NCBI GenBank assembly: GCA_024403955.1
Contig: JAKSQX010000001.1
Span: 61,327-125,326, forward strand
DNA: 64,000 nucleotides
Source of the DNA: Clostridia bacterium
Lineage (GTDB): Bacteria > Bacillota > Clostridia > Oscillospirales > Acutalibacteraceae
Direction of reading: 5' to 3'
In this document: positions 25,460 to 33,399 of the stretch, in pieces
Layout: each line of letters begins with the position of its first letter
Position numbering within the stretch: the first letter of the stretch is position 1
The notes under the pieces: generated by a model
Told to the model about the DNA's origin: nothing
Database searches by the model: none
The model's input: the letters and a program-made list of their open reading frames with translations, nothing else
Translations under genes and position numbers: made by a program

Positions 25460-26038
25460 ATGGAACTTATCTTAGCCTCTAAATCTCCTAGGCGTATAGA
25501 GATTCTTAGAAATGTTGGATATGACTTTACAATCACACCAGCATCATATGATGAATCAACTGTCGACCTGAGTGCAAATCCTGTTAAAGGTGTGGAAAAA
25601 CTTGCAGAGGGAAAGGCGAAAGCAGTATTTGATACATTGCCATCCGTTGCAAAGTTGAACACAGTTGTACTTGGGGCGGACACTATTGTTGTGTGTGATG
25701 GCGAAGTCATGCTCAAACCTAAGGATGAGTCTGATGCCGCACGTATGCTAAAGAAGCTTTCCGGTAAAACCCATCAGGTGTATACGGCAGTAGCTTTAGC
25801 AACTGCAAAAGAAACGAATATATTTGTTGAAAAAACTGATGTCTATTTCTACAACTTAACGGAAGATGAGATAGATGAATATATTAAAACCGGTGAGCCA
25901 ATGGATAAGGCTGGAGCTTATGGTATTCAGGGCAAAGGGTGTTTCTTGGTAAAGAAGATTGACGGTGATTATTTCAATGTAGTAGGTCTTCCAATTTCAT
26001 CGGTAATGAGACAGCTAAAAAAGATTGGTCTCGATTAA
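25460..26038 (+). CDS. maf: Maf family nucleotide pyrophosphatase
   Basis: The 192-residue protein begins MELILASKSPRRIEILRNVG, the Maf signature SxSPRR, and contains VVLGADTIVVCDG (catalytic Asp), LSGKTHQVYTAV and the C-terminal AGAYGIQGKG. Maf proteins hydrolyse modified pyrimidine triphosphates (dTTP/UTP analogues). It stands 12 bases before mreB, as in many Firmicutes, though the radC gene that often lies between them is missing. Confidence 0.93.
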   Translation: MELILASKSPRRIEILRNVGYDFTITPASYDESTVDLSANPVKGVEKLAEGKAKAVFDTLPSVAKLNTVVLGADTIVVCDGEVMLKPKDESDAARMLKKLSGKTHQVYTAVALATAKETNIFVEKTDVYFYNLTEDEIDEYIKTGEPMDKAGAYGIQGKGCFLVKKIDGDYFNVVGLPISSVMRQLKKIGLD

Positions 26039-26050
26039 AGGAGCGTATTT

Positions 26051-27064
26051 ATGTTTACACAGGACATAGGAATTGATCTTGGTACAGCTAATACTCTTGT
26101 ATTTGTTAAGGGTAAGGGTATCGTTATTCGCGAGCCTTCAGTTGTAGCAGTTGACGTTCGCTCAACACCTAACAAAGTTGTTGCTGTTGGTTCAGAAGCA
26201 AAGGAAATGATCGGTAGAACTCCTGGTTCTATTACTGCAGTTCGCCCTCTTAAGGACGGCGTTATTGCAGACTTTGATATCTGTGCCGATATGCTTAAAG
26301 AGTTTATTAGAAGAGCTATGAGTTCTTCTCCTCTCACAAAGGCGCGCGTTATGATCTGTATTCCATCTGGCGTTACAGAGGTTGAACGTAGAGCTGTACA
26401 TGATGCAGCACGTTCTGCTGGCGCAAAACAGGTTTCACTTATTGAGGAGCCAATGGCTGCTGCAATTGGTGCTGGTCTTCCAGTATCTGAGGCAACAGGT
26501 TCTATGGTTGTTGACCTCGGTGGTGGTACTGCAGAAGTTGCTGTTATCTCACTTGGTGATATCGTTACTTCTTGTTCTGCACGTGTTGCAGGCGACAGCT
26601 TTGACGACGCAATCATTGCTTACGTAAAGAGAAAACATAACCTTCTTATTGGTGAGCGTACAGCAGAGGACATCAAGATTAAGATTGGTTCCGCTTATCC
26701 ATATGAGGGCGAGGGTGCTATCGATGTAAAGGGTCGAAACCTTGTTGATGGCCTTCCAAAGAATGTTGAAATCACATCTGAGGAAATTCGCGAAGCTCTT
26801 GCCGACAGTATCAATATGATACTTGATTGTATTCGTACAAGTCTTGAAAAGACTCCACCAGAACTTGCCGCTGATATCATCGACCAGGGCATTATGCTCA
26901 CTGGTGGTGGCGCACTTCTCCGTGGAATTGATAAACTTATCTCTGTTGAGACTAACATGCCTGTACGTGTTGCCGACAATCCACTTGATTGTGTAGTAAA
27001 TGGCACAGGCGCTTGTCTCGAAAACGACTTACTCGGCGCATCAAGCACAAGTAATTACGACTAA
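26051..27064 (+). CDS. mreB: Rod shape-determining protein MreB
   Basis: This bacterial actin guides sidewall peptidoglycan synthesis. The 337-residue protein shows the actin-fold motifs: phosphate 1 ([14 protein letters not shown]), connect 1 and phosphate 2 ([17 protein letters not shown]), and adenosine ([13 protein letters not shown]). The order maf-mreB-mreC-mreD-PBP is classical and points to a rod-shaped cell. A terminator-like hairpin right after mreB may lower expression of mreC relative to mreB. Confidence 0.96.
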   Translation: MFTQDIGIDLGTANTLVFVKGKGIVIREPSVVAVDVRSTPNKVVAVGSEAKEMIGRTPGSITAVRPLKDGVIADFDICADMLKEFIRRAMSSSPLTKARVMICIPSGVTEVERRAVHDAARSAGAKQVSLIEEPMAAAIGAGLPVSEATGSMVVDLGGGTAEVAVISLGDIVTSCSARVAGDSFDDAIIAYVKRKHNLLIGERTAEDIKIKIGSAYPYEGEGAIDVKGRNLVDGLPKNVEITSEEIREALADSINMILDCIRTSLEKTPPELAADIIDQGIMLTGGGALLRGIDKLISVETNMPVRVADNPLDCVVNGTGACLENDLLGASSTSNYD

Positions 27065-27070
27065 AATTTG

Positions 27071-27097
27071 GGGGCTTTCTTAAAGAAGCCCCTTTTG
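27071..27097 (+). terminator. Hairpin between mreB and mreC
   Basis: GGGGCTT (27071-27077) pairs with AAGCCCC (27086-27092), followed by TTTTGG. The short T-run suggests a partial terminator or a processing site that sets the mreB to mreC ratio. Confidence 0.6.
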
Positions 27098-27120
27098 GTA
27101 TTTAATTAGGCGGTGTTCAC

Positions 27121-27975
27121 TTGAACAGATTTGTTAAAAGTACATGGTTTAAAGTTATAGTTGCAATTGCTGCACTTCTCTTTGTGCTTCTTATTTTTTC
27201 TGCAGCTAGTAAAAAGGGTAGTTCACCTTTGTCTACTGTTTTTGGAACAGTGACAGAGCCGGTTGCTCATGCCTCATCAGGTGTTGGAAGTAAACTTGGC
27301 AAGCTCCCAGGTGGACTTCGCTCAAAGGCTAAGTATGAGGAAGAGATTAAGAGTTTGAAGAAGCAGATTGCTGGCTATCAAAAAGAACTCGCCGACTATG
27401 AGCAGCTCAAGCAGCAGAATGAACTTTATCAGAACGCTCTTGGTGTTAAGGAAAAGAATTCTGACTTCGAGTTTGTTTATGCCTCAGTTATAGGCAGAGA
27501 TGCTGCGGACGTTTACACAAGCTTCACTTTGAGCAAGGGCTCAAAGGACGGTATAGCTGTAAACGACCCTGTAATCTGTGGCGAGGGTCAACTTGTAGGT
27601 TTGGTGTCTAAGGTTTCACCAACTTACTGTGTTGTATCCACAATTCTTGATCCAAAGGTTTCTGTCAGTGCATACGAGGTTAGAACAAGAGAGACGGGTT
27701 ATGTTTCAAACACAACTATCATGTCAGAGACAGGACTCGTTAGGGTTGCAGGCCTCAGCCGTACAACTTCTGTAACAGCAGGTGGTGTTGTTTGCTCAAC
27801 TGGTGTTGGCGGTGTATATCCAAGAGATTTGATCATCGGCACGGTTAAGGAGATTAAAGATGACGACCATACAATCTCATCATATCTCGTTGTTGAGCCA
27901 ACAATTAACATAAAGGATATCGAGGATGTACTCGTTATCACTAACTTCGAAGGACAGGGCGTGGCCGTGTCATGA
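27121..27975 (+). CDS. mreC: Rod shape-determining protein MreC
   Basis: The 284-residue protein has one N-terminal transmembrane helix (about 10-28), a coiled coil (about 75-105: YEEEIKSLKKQIAGYQKEL) and a periplasm-side beta domain with the MreC blocks VIGRDAADVYTSFTLSKGSKDGI, NDPVICGEGQLVGLV and GGVYPRDLIIGTV. MreC links MreB to PBP2-type transpeptidases. Its start is TTG after AGGCGG, and the stop overlaps mreD by 4 bases. Confidence 0.93.
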   Translation: MNRFVKSTWFKVIVAIAALLFVLLIFSAASKKGSSPLSTVFGTVTEPVAHASSGVGSKLGKLPGGLRSKAKYEEEIKSLKKQIAGYQKELADYEQLKQQNELYQNALGVKEKNSDFEFVYASVIGRDAADVYTSFTLSKGSKDGIAVNDPVICGEGQLVGLVSKVSPTYCVVSTILDPKVSVSAYEVRTRETGYVSNTTIMSETGLVRVAGLSRTTSVTAGGVVCSTGVGGVYPRDLIIGTVKEIKDDDHTISSYLVVEPTINIKDIEDVLVITNFEGQGVAVS

Positions 27976-28496
27976 TGAAGAATATATCGAAAAAGAAGAG
28001 GGCTCTCTACATAAGAAGAATTATCTTTGTGGTTGCTATTATTCTTGTGGCACTCCTACAGAATACACCACATGTTATGCCGGGCATCTTTGGCTCACAT
28101 GCATTTCTTCTTATCCCGCTCGTTGTTTGTTTCGGAATGTTTGAAACAAATCTTGTGGCGGCTTTGATGGGCGCTCTTGCAGGAATCCTTTGGGATGTCA
28201 CAGTGGCATCCGGTGACGGCTACAACGCGCTCATCTTAATGTTGTTTGCGACCGCCACAAGTCTTCTCATAAGCTATCTTATGAGAAATAACATTTCAAC
28301 AGCACTCCTACTTGGTGCAGTTGCTATTGTGCTTTATTGCTTACTTCATTGGTTTATCTTTGTGGTTTGCAGTGGCGCAACAGGTGGATTTGTAACATTG
28401 TTTACTTTCTATTTGCCATCTGCAATTTATACTTTCGCTTTCGTACCAATTTTCTATATTATTCTTAGAGCACTCCTGAGAAAGATTAAGGAGTAG
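27972..28496 (+). CDS. mreD: Rod shape-determining protein MreD
   Basis: The 174-residue protein is almost entirely hydrophobic, with about five to six membrane helices after a basic N-terminus (KNISKKKRALYIRR). The segment GALAGILWDVTVASGDGYNALILML is the typical MreD block. Its start overlaps the end of mreC (ATGA), which supports the identification. It ends 22 bases before the PBP gene. Confidence 0.9.
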   Translation: MMKNISKKKRALYIRRIIFVVAIILVALLQNTPHVMPGIFGSHAFLLIPLVVCFGMFETNLVAALMGALAGILWDVTVASGDGYNALILMLFATATSLLISYLMRNNISTALLLGAVAIVLYCLLHWFIFVVCSGATGGFVTLFTFYLPSAIYTFAFVPIFYIILRALLRKIKE

Positions 28497-28518
28497 CAAA
28501 TAAGAAGGAGGTGTCAGC

Positions 28519-30663
28519 ATGTATAGACAGCGATTTCCACAGCAGCGAAGAAGCCGAATCCTTGCTGTTTTGTTTGCTCTTGTCTTTGTGTTCTTTGCTG
28601 GCACACTTCTCAAGGTTCAAGTTGTCAAAGCAGAAGATTATCAAAAGAGTACAGTCACTGCTTATACAGTAACAGTTGAGGCAGCCCGCGGTGAGATTCT
28701 CGACCGCAATGGTGGCGCTTTGGTTACAAATAAGCAGGGCAACTCTATTGTCTTTAATTACGCATATTTTCCAACAGATTTAAAAGAGCGTGATGAACTT
28801 ATCCTCGCGCTCATTAATCTCTGTGATGAGCATGGCCAGGATCATATCGACAACCTTCCGATTTACATCAAGGGCGATGGAACATATGACTTTGTGGAGT
28901 ATGACAAAGAGGAAGATGACGATATTGTAGACTATATCACTTGGCTCAAGTCCCCTGAGATGCTCAATTTAAACAGTTATGCGACAGCAGACAACTGTAT
29001 GACAGCTCTTATTAAGCGTTATGAACTCCAGGATTATTCACAGGAAGATGCGAGAAAGATTGCGGCTGTCTGTGTTGAAATGAAGAAACTTGGTTTTTCA
29101 ACCTCAACACCATATACGTTTGCTGAGGATGTAGATATGAGCCTCATCGCCATTATCATGGAGAATGGCGCATTTTATAGAGGCGTGGAAAACCTCATTG
29201 TTCCTTATCGTGAATTTAACGACGGTACAATTGCTCCACACATCATTGGTCGTACAGCAAAGATTTCTGCTGAGCAGTATAAGGCTGATAAAGAAAAGAC
29301 CGATGAAGCTGTAGCAAAGGCTGAAGAAGAGGAAGCTTCTGAGGAAGAGATCCAGGACATCAGACGTAATGCTTATACTATGAATGACATAGTTGGTAGT
29401 GGCGGAATTGAGGGTGCTATGGAGGAATATCTCCGTGGTACGCGAGGACAGAAAACTGTGTATATCGATTCAGAGGGCAATGCAACTGAGGAATATACAG
29501 TCGCTCCAAAACAGGGCGATACAATCATCACAACAATTGACCCAGCCCTTCAAAAAGTTGCTCAGGCTGCTCTTGAACGAAGAGTTACATCCCTCTCTGT
29601 TGTAACAGACCTCCCTGATGGTGCTGCAGCCGCAGCAGTTGTAGTTGAAAATATTCACACAGGTGAGATTCTTGCCTGCGCCACATATCCTTCATATGAC
29701 AACTCCACATGGGATGAGAACTACGATGCTTGGGTAGATGATAAGATTGGCTCTCCTCTTTGGAACCGTGCGACAATGAGTACATACGAGCCAGGTTCAA
29801 CATTTAAACCTTGCGTTGCCGTTGCCGGCCTTGAGGAAGGCTTTATTGACGAGAGCTTCACATGGGATTGTGATGGTTATTATAGATACTTCTCAGACGT
29901 AGAATTCGGTTGTGCAGGACGTGCTGCTCACGGCGAAAATAATGTAACCGGAGCTATCGATAAATCTTGCAACTGTTTCTTCTATGAGACAGGTCGACTC
30001 CTCGGTATCGACAGAATTGATAAATGGGCATCAGCTTTTGGTCTTGGCCAAAAGACAGGTGTTGAGATAAACGAGGCACAGGGTATTCTTGCCGGTAAGG
30101 AATACAGAGAATCACAGGGAGGCACATGGCACCCTGGTGATACTGTTCAGGCAGCTATCGGTCAGTCTGATCATCAGTTTACTATTCTTCAGATGGCAAA
30201 CTACTGTGCGACTATTGCCAATGGTGGCACGCGCTATATTCCTCATTTTGTTAAGGCAATTATGTCTTACGATTATAAGGAAACAGTACTCGTTAAAGAG
30301 CCAACAGTTGCACAGGACCTCGGAATTAAGAAGTCCAACTTAAAGTTGGTTCAAGAGGGTATGTATAAAGTTGCAAACGAAGGTTTCTGTAAGTCAGCTT
30401 TTGCTGGTCTTCCAATTAAGGCTGCAGCAAAGACTGGTACATCAGAAGTTAAGAAGAAATATGATGGTGTAATTGTTGAGGGTAACAACGGTTTCCTTAT
30501 TACATATGCACCTTATGATGATCCAGAAATTGCAATTGCTCTTGTTGTGGAAACAGCTAACACTGGTTCTATGACAGCATCAATTGCCGCTGATATCTAT
30601 CAGTACTACTTCTCGGAAAAACCACTTAAATCTGTTCAACAGTACAACACATTCTTAAGATAG
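28519..30663 (+). CDS. Class B penicillin-binding protein (PBP2-like, elongasome)
   Basis: This transpeptidase cross-links peptidoglycan. The 714-residue protein has a short cytosolic basic N-terminus, one membrane helix (about 13-33), a pedestal domain beginning EAARGEILDRNGGAL, and the catalytic domain with STFK (nucleophile about S427), SCN (about 482) and KTG (about 638). The Glu-rich stretch around residue 268-282 is a likely surface loop. The position after mreBCD indicates the elongation PBP (mrdA/pbpA class) rather than the division PBP. No PASTA domain is visible. Confidence 0.93.
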   Translation: MYRQRFPQQRRSRILAVLFALVFVFFAGTLLKVQVVKAEDYQKSTVTAYTVTVEAARGEILDRNGGALVTNKQGNSIVFNYAYFPTDLKERDELILALINLCDEHGQDHIDNLPIYIKGDGTYDFVEYDKEEDDDIVDYITWLKSPEMLNLNSYATADNCMTALIKRYELQDYSQEDARKIAAVCVEMKKLGFSTSTPYTFAEDVDMSLIAIIMENGAFYRGVENLIVPYREFNDGTIAPHIIGRTAKISAEQYKADKEKTDEAVAKAEEEEASEEEIQDIRRNAYTMNDIVGSGGIEGAMEEYLRGTRGQKTVYIDSEGNATEEYTVAPKQGDTIITTIDPALQKVAQAALERRVTSLSVVTDLPDGAAAAAVVVENIHTGEILACATYPSYDNSTWDENYDAWVDDKIGSPLWNRATMSTYEPGSTFKPCVAVAGLEEGFIDESFTWDCDGYYRYFSDVEFGCAGRAAHGENNVTGAIDKSCNCFFYETGRLLGIDRIDKWASAFGLGQKTGVEINEAQGILAGKEYRESQGGTWHPGDTVQAAIGQSDHQFTILQMANYCATIANGGTRYIPHFVKAIMSYDYKETVLVKEPTVAQDLGIKKSNLKLVQEGMYKVANEGFCKSAFAGLPIKAAAKTGTSEVKKKYDGVIVEGNNGFLITYAPYDDPEIAIALVVETANTGSMTASIAADIYQYYFSEKPLKSVQQYNTFLR

Positions 30664-30675
30664 GAGGTAAAAAGC

Positions 30676-31404
30676 ATGGCAAATTTTGTAGCAAAGAAAA
30701 TACTTTTTACATCCGGTAAGGGTGGTGTTGGAAAGTCAACGCTTTCAACTACATTTGCTAAGCTCCTCTGTACACAGGGCTTCAATGTCTTGATGATTGA
30801 CTGTGACATCTGTCTTCGTACTCTCGATATCATGCTCTCAGTAAGTAGTATGGTTCTCTATGACTGGTACGATATTGTTGCTGATAATGTAGATGCAAGG
30901 TCAGCTCTAATTACCACTGGTGGTCCAAAGCTTCTTGCTGCACCGCAGGGTGAGGTTGATGTAACTGCAGATGACATGAAGAAGCTTATAAAGACTTATG
31001 AACGAGATTTTGACTATATCGTTCTTGACTGTCCTGCTGGAGTGGGACAAGTTTTTGAAGCTACTCTTGCCGTCTCGGATCTCGCACTTATAGTTTCAAC
31101 ACCGGACAATGTCTGTGTAAGAAGCGCAGCCGTAGCTGCAGCGAAGGCAAATGATGCAGATGTAGAGGCAAGGCTTCTCATCAACCGATTCCAGAAAGGA
31201 ATCACATTTGGAGGAAGAGCCTTGAACATCGACGAGGTTGTCGATGCGACAGGCGTACAACTTATAGGTGTAATTCCTGAAGACAAGGCACTTGTTCTCT
31301 CAATGTTAAATGGTGAACTCGTTGATCCTAACACAAAGAGTGTTAAAGCGATGGAAAGAGTCATCAAAAGACTCAATGGAGAGTATGTTGCACTGAAAAT
31401 TTAA
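30676..31404 (+). CDS. MinD/ParA-family ATPase
   Basis: The 242-residue protein has the deviant Walker A motif GKGGVGKST (about 14-22), the switch MIDCDICLRTLDIML and the Walker B region IVLDCPAGVGQVFEATLAVSD, followed by IVSTPDNVCVRSA, close to MinD. The usual MinD C-terminal amphipathic helix is less clear; the end reads VIKRLNGEYVALKI, with hydrophobic and basic residues. MinD positions the division site with MinC. Here no minC, minE or divIVA gene is adjacent; it follows the elongation PBP by 12 bases and precedes a terminator, so it may act with the elongasome. The specific role is inference. Confidence 0.75.
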   Translation: MANFVAKKILFTSGKGGVGKSTLSTTFAKLLCTQGFNVLMIDCDICLRTLDIMLSVSSMVLYDWYDIVADNVDARSALITTGGPKLLAAPQGEVDVTADDMKKLIKTYERDFDYIVLDCPAGVGQVFEATLAVSDLALIVSTPDNVCVRSAAVAAAKANDADVEARLLINRFQKGITFGGRALNIDEVVDATGVQLIGVIPEDKALVLSMLNGELVDPNTKSVKAMERVIKRLNGEYVALKI

Positions 31405-31413
31405 CTATATATT

Positions 31414-31445
31414 GTGCCTGGTTTCGACCGGGCACTTTTTGGTTA
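31414..31445 (+). terminator. Terminator after the mre-PBP-MinD unit
   Basis: GTGCCTGG (31414-31421) pairs with CCGGGCAC (31428-31435, one G-U pair), followed by TTTTTGGTTATTTTTT. Confidence 0.85.
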
Positions 31446-31462
31446 TTTTTTACAAAAACGTG

Positions 31463-31491
31463 TTGCCCAAATTTAATATTTATGTTAGAAT
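31463..31491 (+). promoter_or_regulatory. Promoter of the methylglyoxal synthase homologue
   Basis: TTGCCC (31463-31468) and TAGAAT (31486-31491) are 17 bases apart, and the -10 box is extended by TG at 31483-31484. Confidence 0.7.
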
Positions 31492-31526
31492 ATACTGTAT
31501 TGAAATGGTTTTTAGGGGGCAATCTC

Positions 31527-31934
31527 ATGAATATCGCACTTATTGCGCATGACGTAAAAAAAGAACTTATGACACAGTTCTGTATTGCATACTGTGGTAT
31601 CCTTTCAAAGCACACTCTTTGTGCTACAGGTACAACAGGTAAAATAGTTTCTGAGGCAACAGGACTTGAAATTCAAAAGTTTTTAAGTGGTGCTCAGGGT
31701 GGCGAGCAGCAGATAGCTTCTCGTATTGCTTGTAATGAAATAGACTTGCTCCTCATGTTTGGTGATCCACTTAATCCAAAGCCAAACGAGCCAAACGAAG
31801 CAAATCTTTTAAGACTTTGTAACGTTCACAATATTCCAGTTGCTACAAATATTGCAACTGCCGAGGCACTCATCCACTCACTTGCGCGTGGCGACCTCGA
31901 TTGGCGTGACATTGTTAACCCTAAAAACAACTAA
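31527..31934 (+). CDS. mgsA: Methylglyoxal synthase homologue with substituted active-site residues
   Basis: The 135-residue protein aligns end to end with methylglyoxal synthase, which converts dihydroxyacetone phosphate to methylglyoxal and phosphate: NIALIAHDVKK, LCATGTTGKI (phosphate loop) and VHNIPVATNIATAEA are intact. However, the family's GGDQQ is GGEQQ here (E60, equal to D71 in E. coli), and the HxPD segment is NEPN (N87 and N90, equal to H98 and D101). H8 (H19) and D80 (D91) are kept. These three changed positions are catalytic in E. coli, so activity may be low or the role may have changed. The ATG at 31527 follows TAGGGGG; the gene has its own promoter and terminator. Confidence 0.85.
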   Translation: MNIALIAHDVKKELMTQFCIAYCGILSKHTLCATGTTGKIVSEATGLEIQKFLSGAQGGEQQIASRIACNEIDLLLMFGDPLNPKPNEPNEANLLRLCNVHNIPVATNIATAEALIHSLARGDLDWRDIVNPKNN

Positions 31935-31950
31935 TATCAAGAAAAGATGG

Positions 31951-31990
31951 GCCGTGCTTTTTATTGCAAAAGCACGGCTCTTGTATTATA
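31951..31990 (+). terminator. Terminator after mgsA homologue
   Basis: An 11-bp stem, GCCGTGCTTTT with AAAAGCACGGC (31951-31961 and 31968-31978), is followed by a moderately T-rich tail. Confidence 0.8.
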
Positions 31991-32043
31991 ATTGTTCCGT
32001 TATTTATCTATTTTAATCGTATGTAATATGGAGGAGAAGCCCA

Positions 32044-33399
32044 ATGGCTCTACTTACAAATGCAGTCAAAGGTACACAGGATGTGCTCCCACAGGACAGT
32101 TATAAGAACCGTTTTGTTGAGCAGACACTTGCTGAAATCGCTGGTAATTACGGTTTCCGCGAGATTCGTACGCCTGTGTTCGAACATACAGAGCTCTTTA
32201 ACCGCTCCGTTGGTGATACAACTGACGTAGTACAGAAAGAGATGTACACATTCATGGATAAGGGTGAAAGATCAATCACACTTCGTCCAGAGGGAACAGC
32301 TGGTGCTGTCCGTGCTTTCTTGGAGCATGGTCTTTTCAACGAGGCTCTTCCACAGAAGGTTTTCTATCTCACTTCTTGCTATCGTTACGAGAAGCCACAG
32401 GCTGGCCGTCTTCGTGAGTTCCACCAGTTCGGTGTTGAGTGTTTTGGTGCTGAGAGCCCAGCTGCTGATGCTGAGGTAATTGCTCTCGCAAATGAGATTT
32501 TTGGATTCCTCGGTGTAAAGGGGCTTGAACTTCAGATTAACTCAATCGGTTGTCCAACATGTAGAGCTAAATATCAGGAAGCCCTTAAAGCCTACTTTGA
32601 GTCAAAGAAGGGTGATCTCTGTGCGACTTGTCTCTCAAGACTTGATCGTAACCCAATGCGTATTCTTGACTGTAAGAGCCCAGTTTGTTCTGGTATAGCA
32701 AAGGACGCACCAGTAGTTTTGGACTATCTCTGTGATGATTGTAAAGATCACTTTGAGAAGCTTAAGAAATATCTTGACACTATGAACATAGCTTATAAAA
32801 TCAATCCAACAATCGTTCGCGGACTTGATTATTATACAAAGACAGTGTTTGAATTTGTTGCAACTGGTATTGGTGCGCAGGGCACAGTTTGCGGCGGTGG
32901 TCGTTATGATGGCCTCTGTGAGGAGCTCGGTGGCAACCACATACCAGCACTCGGCTTTGGTCTTGGACTTGAGCGTCTTATGCTTGTGCTTGAGGCACAG
33001 GGCATAAAGCTCCCAGAAGACCAAAAATGCAATCTCTACGTTGCACCGGCTGGAGAGGCCGCTTCACTCTACGCCGCTGGTCTTGTAAATGACCTGCGCG
33101 CAGGTGGCATGTTTGCACTCTTCGATGTTTCAGATCGTGGCATCAAAGCACAGATGAAATATGCAAACAAAATTGGTGCTGAGTATGTTGTAGTTATCGG
33201 CGATAACGAGCTTGAATCAGGCACTGCAAAACTCAAGAATATGGAATCTGGCGAAGAGATGGAAGTTAAACTTGAAACTCTCGCAGATGACTTTGCAGAC
33301 ATCGCTATTCAGCAGTCAGTTTCAAAACTTTCAGATGAATTTGGCGATGTAGATATGAGTAATATTGATTTAAACTCTTTGTTTGGAGGCAACCTTTAA
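32044..33399 (+). CDS. hisS: Histidyl-tRNA synthetase
   Basis: This class II synthetase has 451 residues. The start KGTQDVLPQDSYK (motif before the catalytic core), motif 2 (FYLTSCYRYEKPQAGRLREFHQFGVE), the His-specific VRGLDYYTKTVFE block and motif 3 (ALGFGLGLERL) are intact, followed by the anticodon-binding domain (LYVAPAGEA, LFDVSDRGIKAQMKYANKIGA). It is somewhat longer than usual at the C-terminus (about 20 residues, with an acidic tail). It follows a GGAGGAG site and overlaps aspS by one base; hisS-aspS is a common pair in Firmicutes. I see no T-box leader in the 109 bases before it. Confidence 0.96.
   Translation: MALLTNAVKGTQDVLPQDSYKNRFVEQTLAEIAGNYGFREIRTPVFEHTELFNRSVGDTTDVVQKEMYTFMDKGERSITLRPEGTAGAVRAFLEHGLFNEALPQKVFYLTSCYRYEKPQAGRLREFHQFGVECFGAESPAADAEVIALANEIFGFLGVKGLELQINSIGCPTCRAKYQEALKAYFESKKGDLCATCLSRLDRNPMRILDCKSPVCSGIAKDAPVVLDYLCDDCKDHFEKLKKYLDTMNIAYKINPTIVRGLDYYTKTVFEFVATGIGAQGTVCGGGRYDGLCEELGGNHIPALGFGLGLERLMLVLEAQGIKLPEDQKCNLYVAPAGEAASLYAAGLVNDLRAGGMFALFDVSDRGIKAQMKYANKIGAEYVVVIGDNELESGTAKLKNMESGEEMEVKLETLADDFADIAIQQSVSKLSDEFGDVDMSNIDLNSLFGGNL

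Noticed and set aside
31979..32043. T-box leaders for hisS, aspS or leuS
   Set aside because: The gaps before these genes are 109 bases at most (13 bases for leuS) and no T-box core motif or specifier stem is visible.
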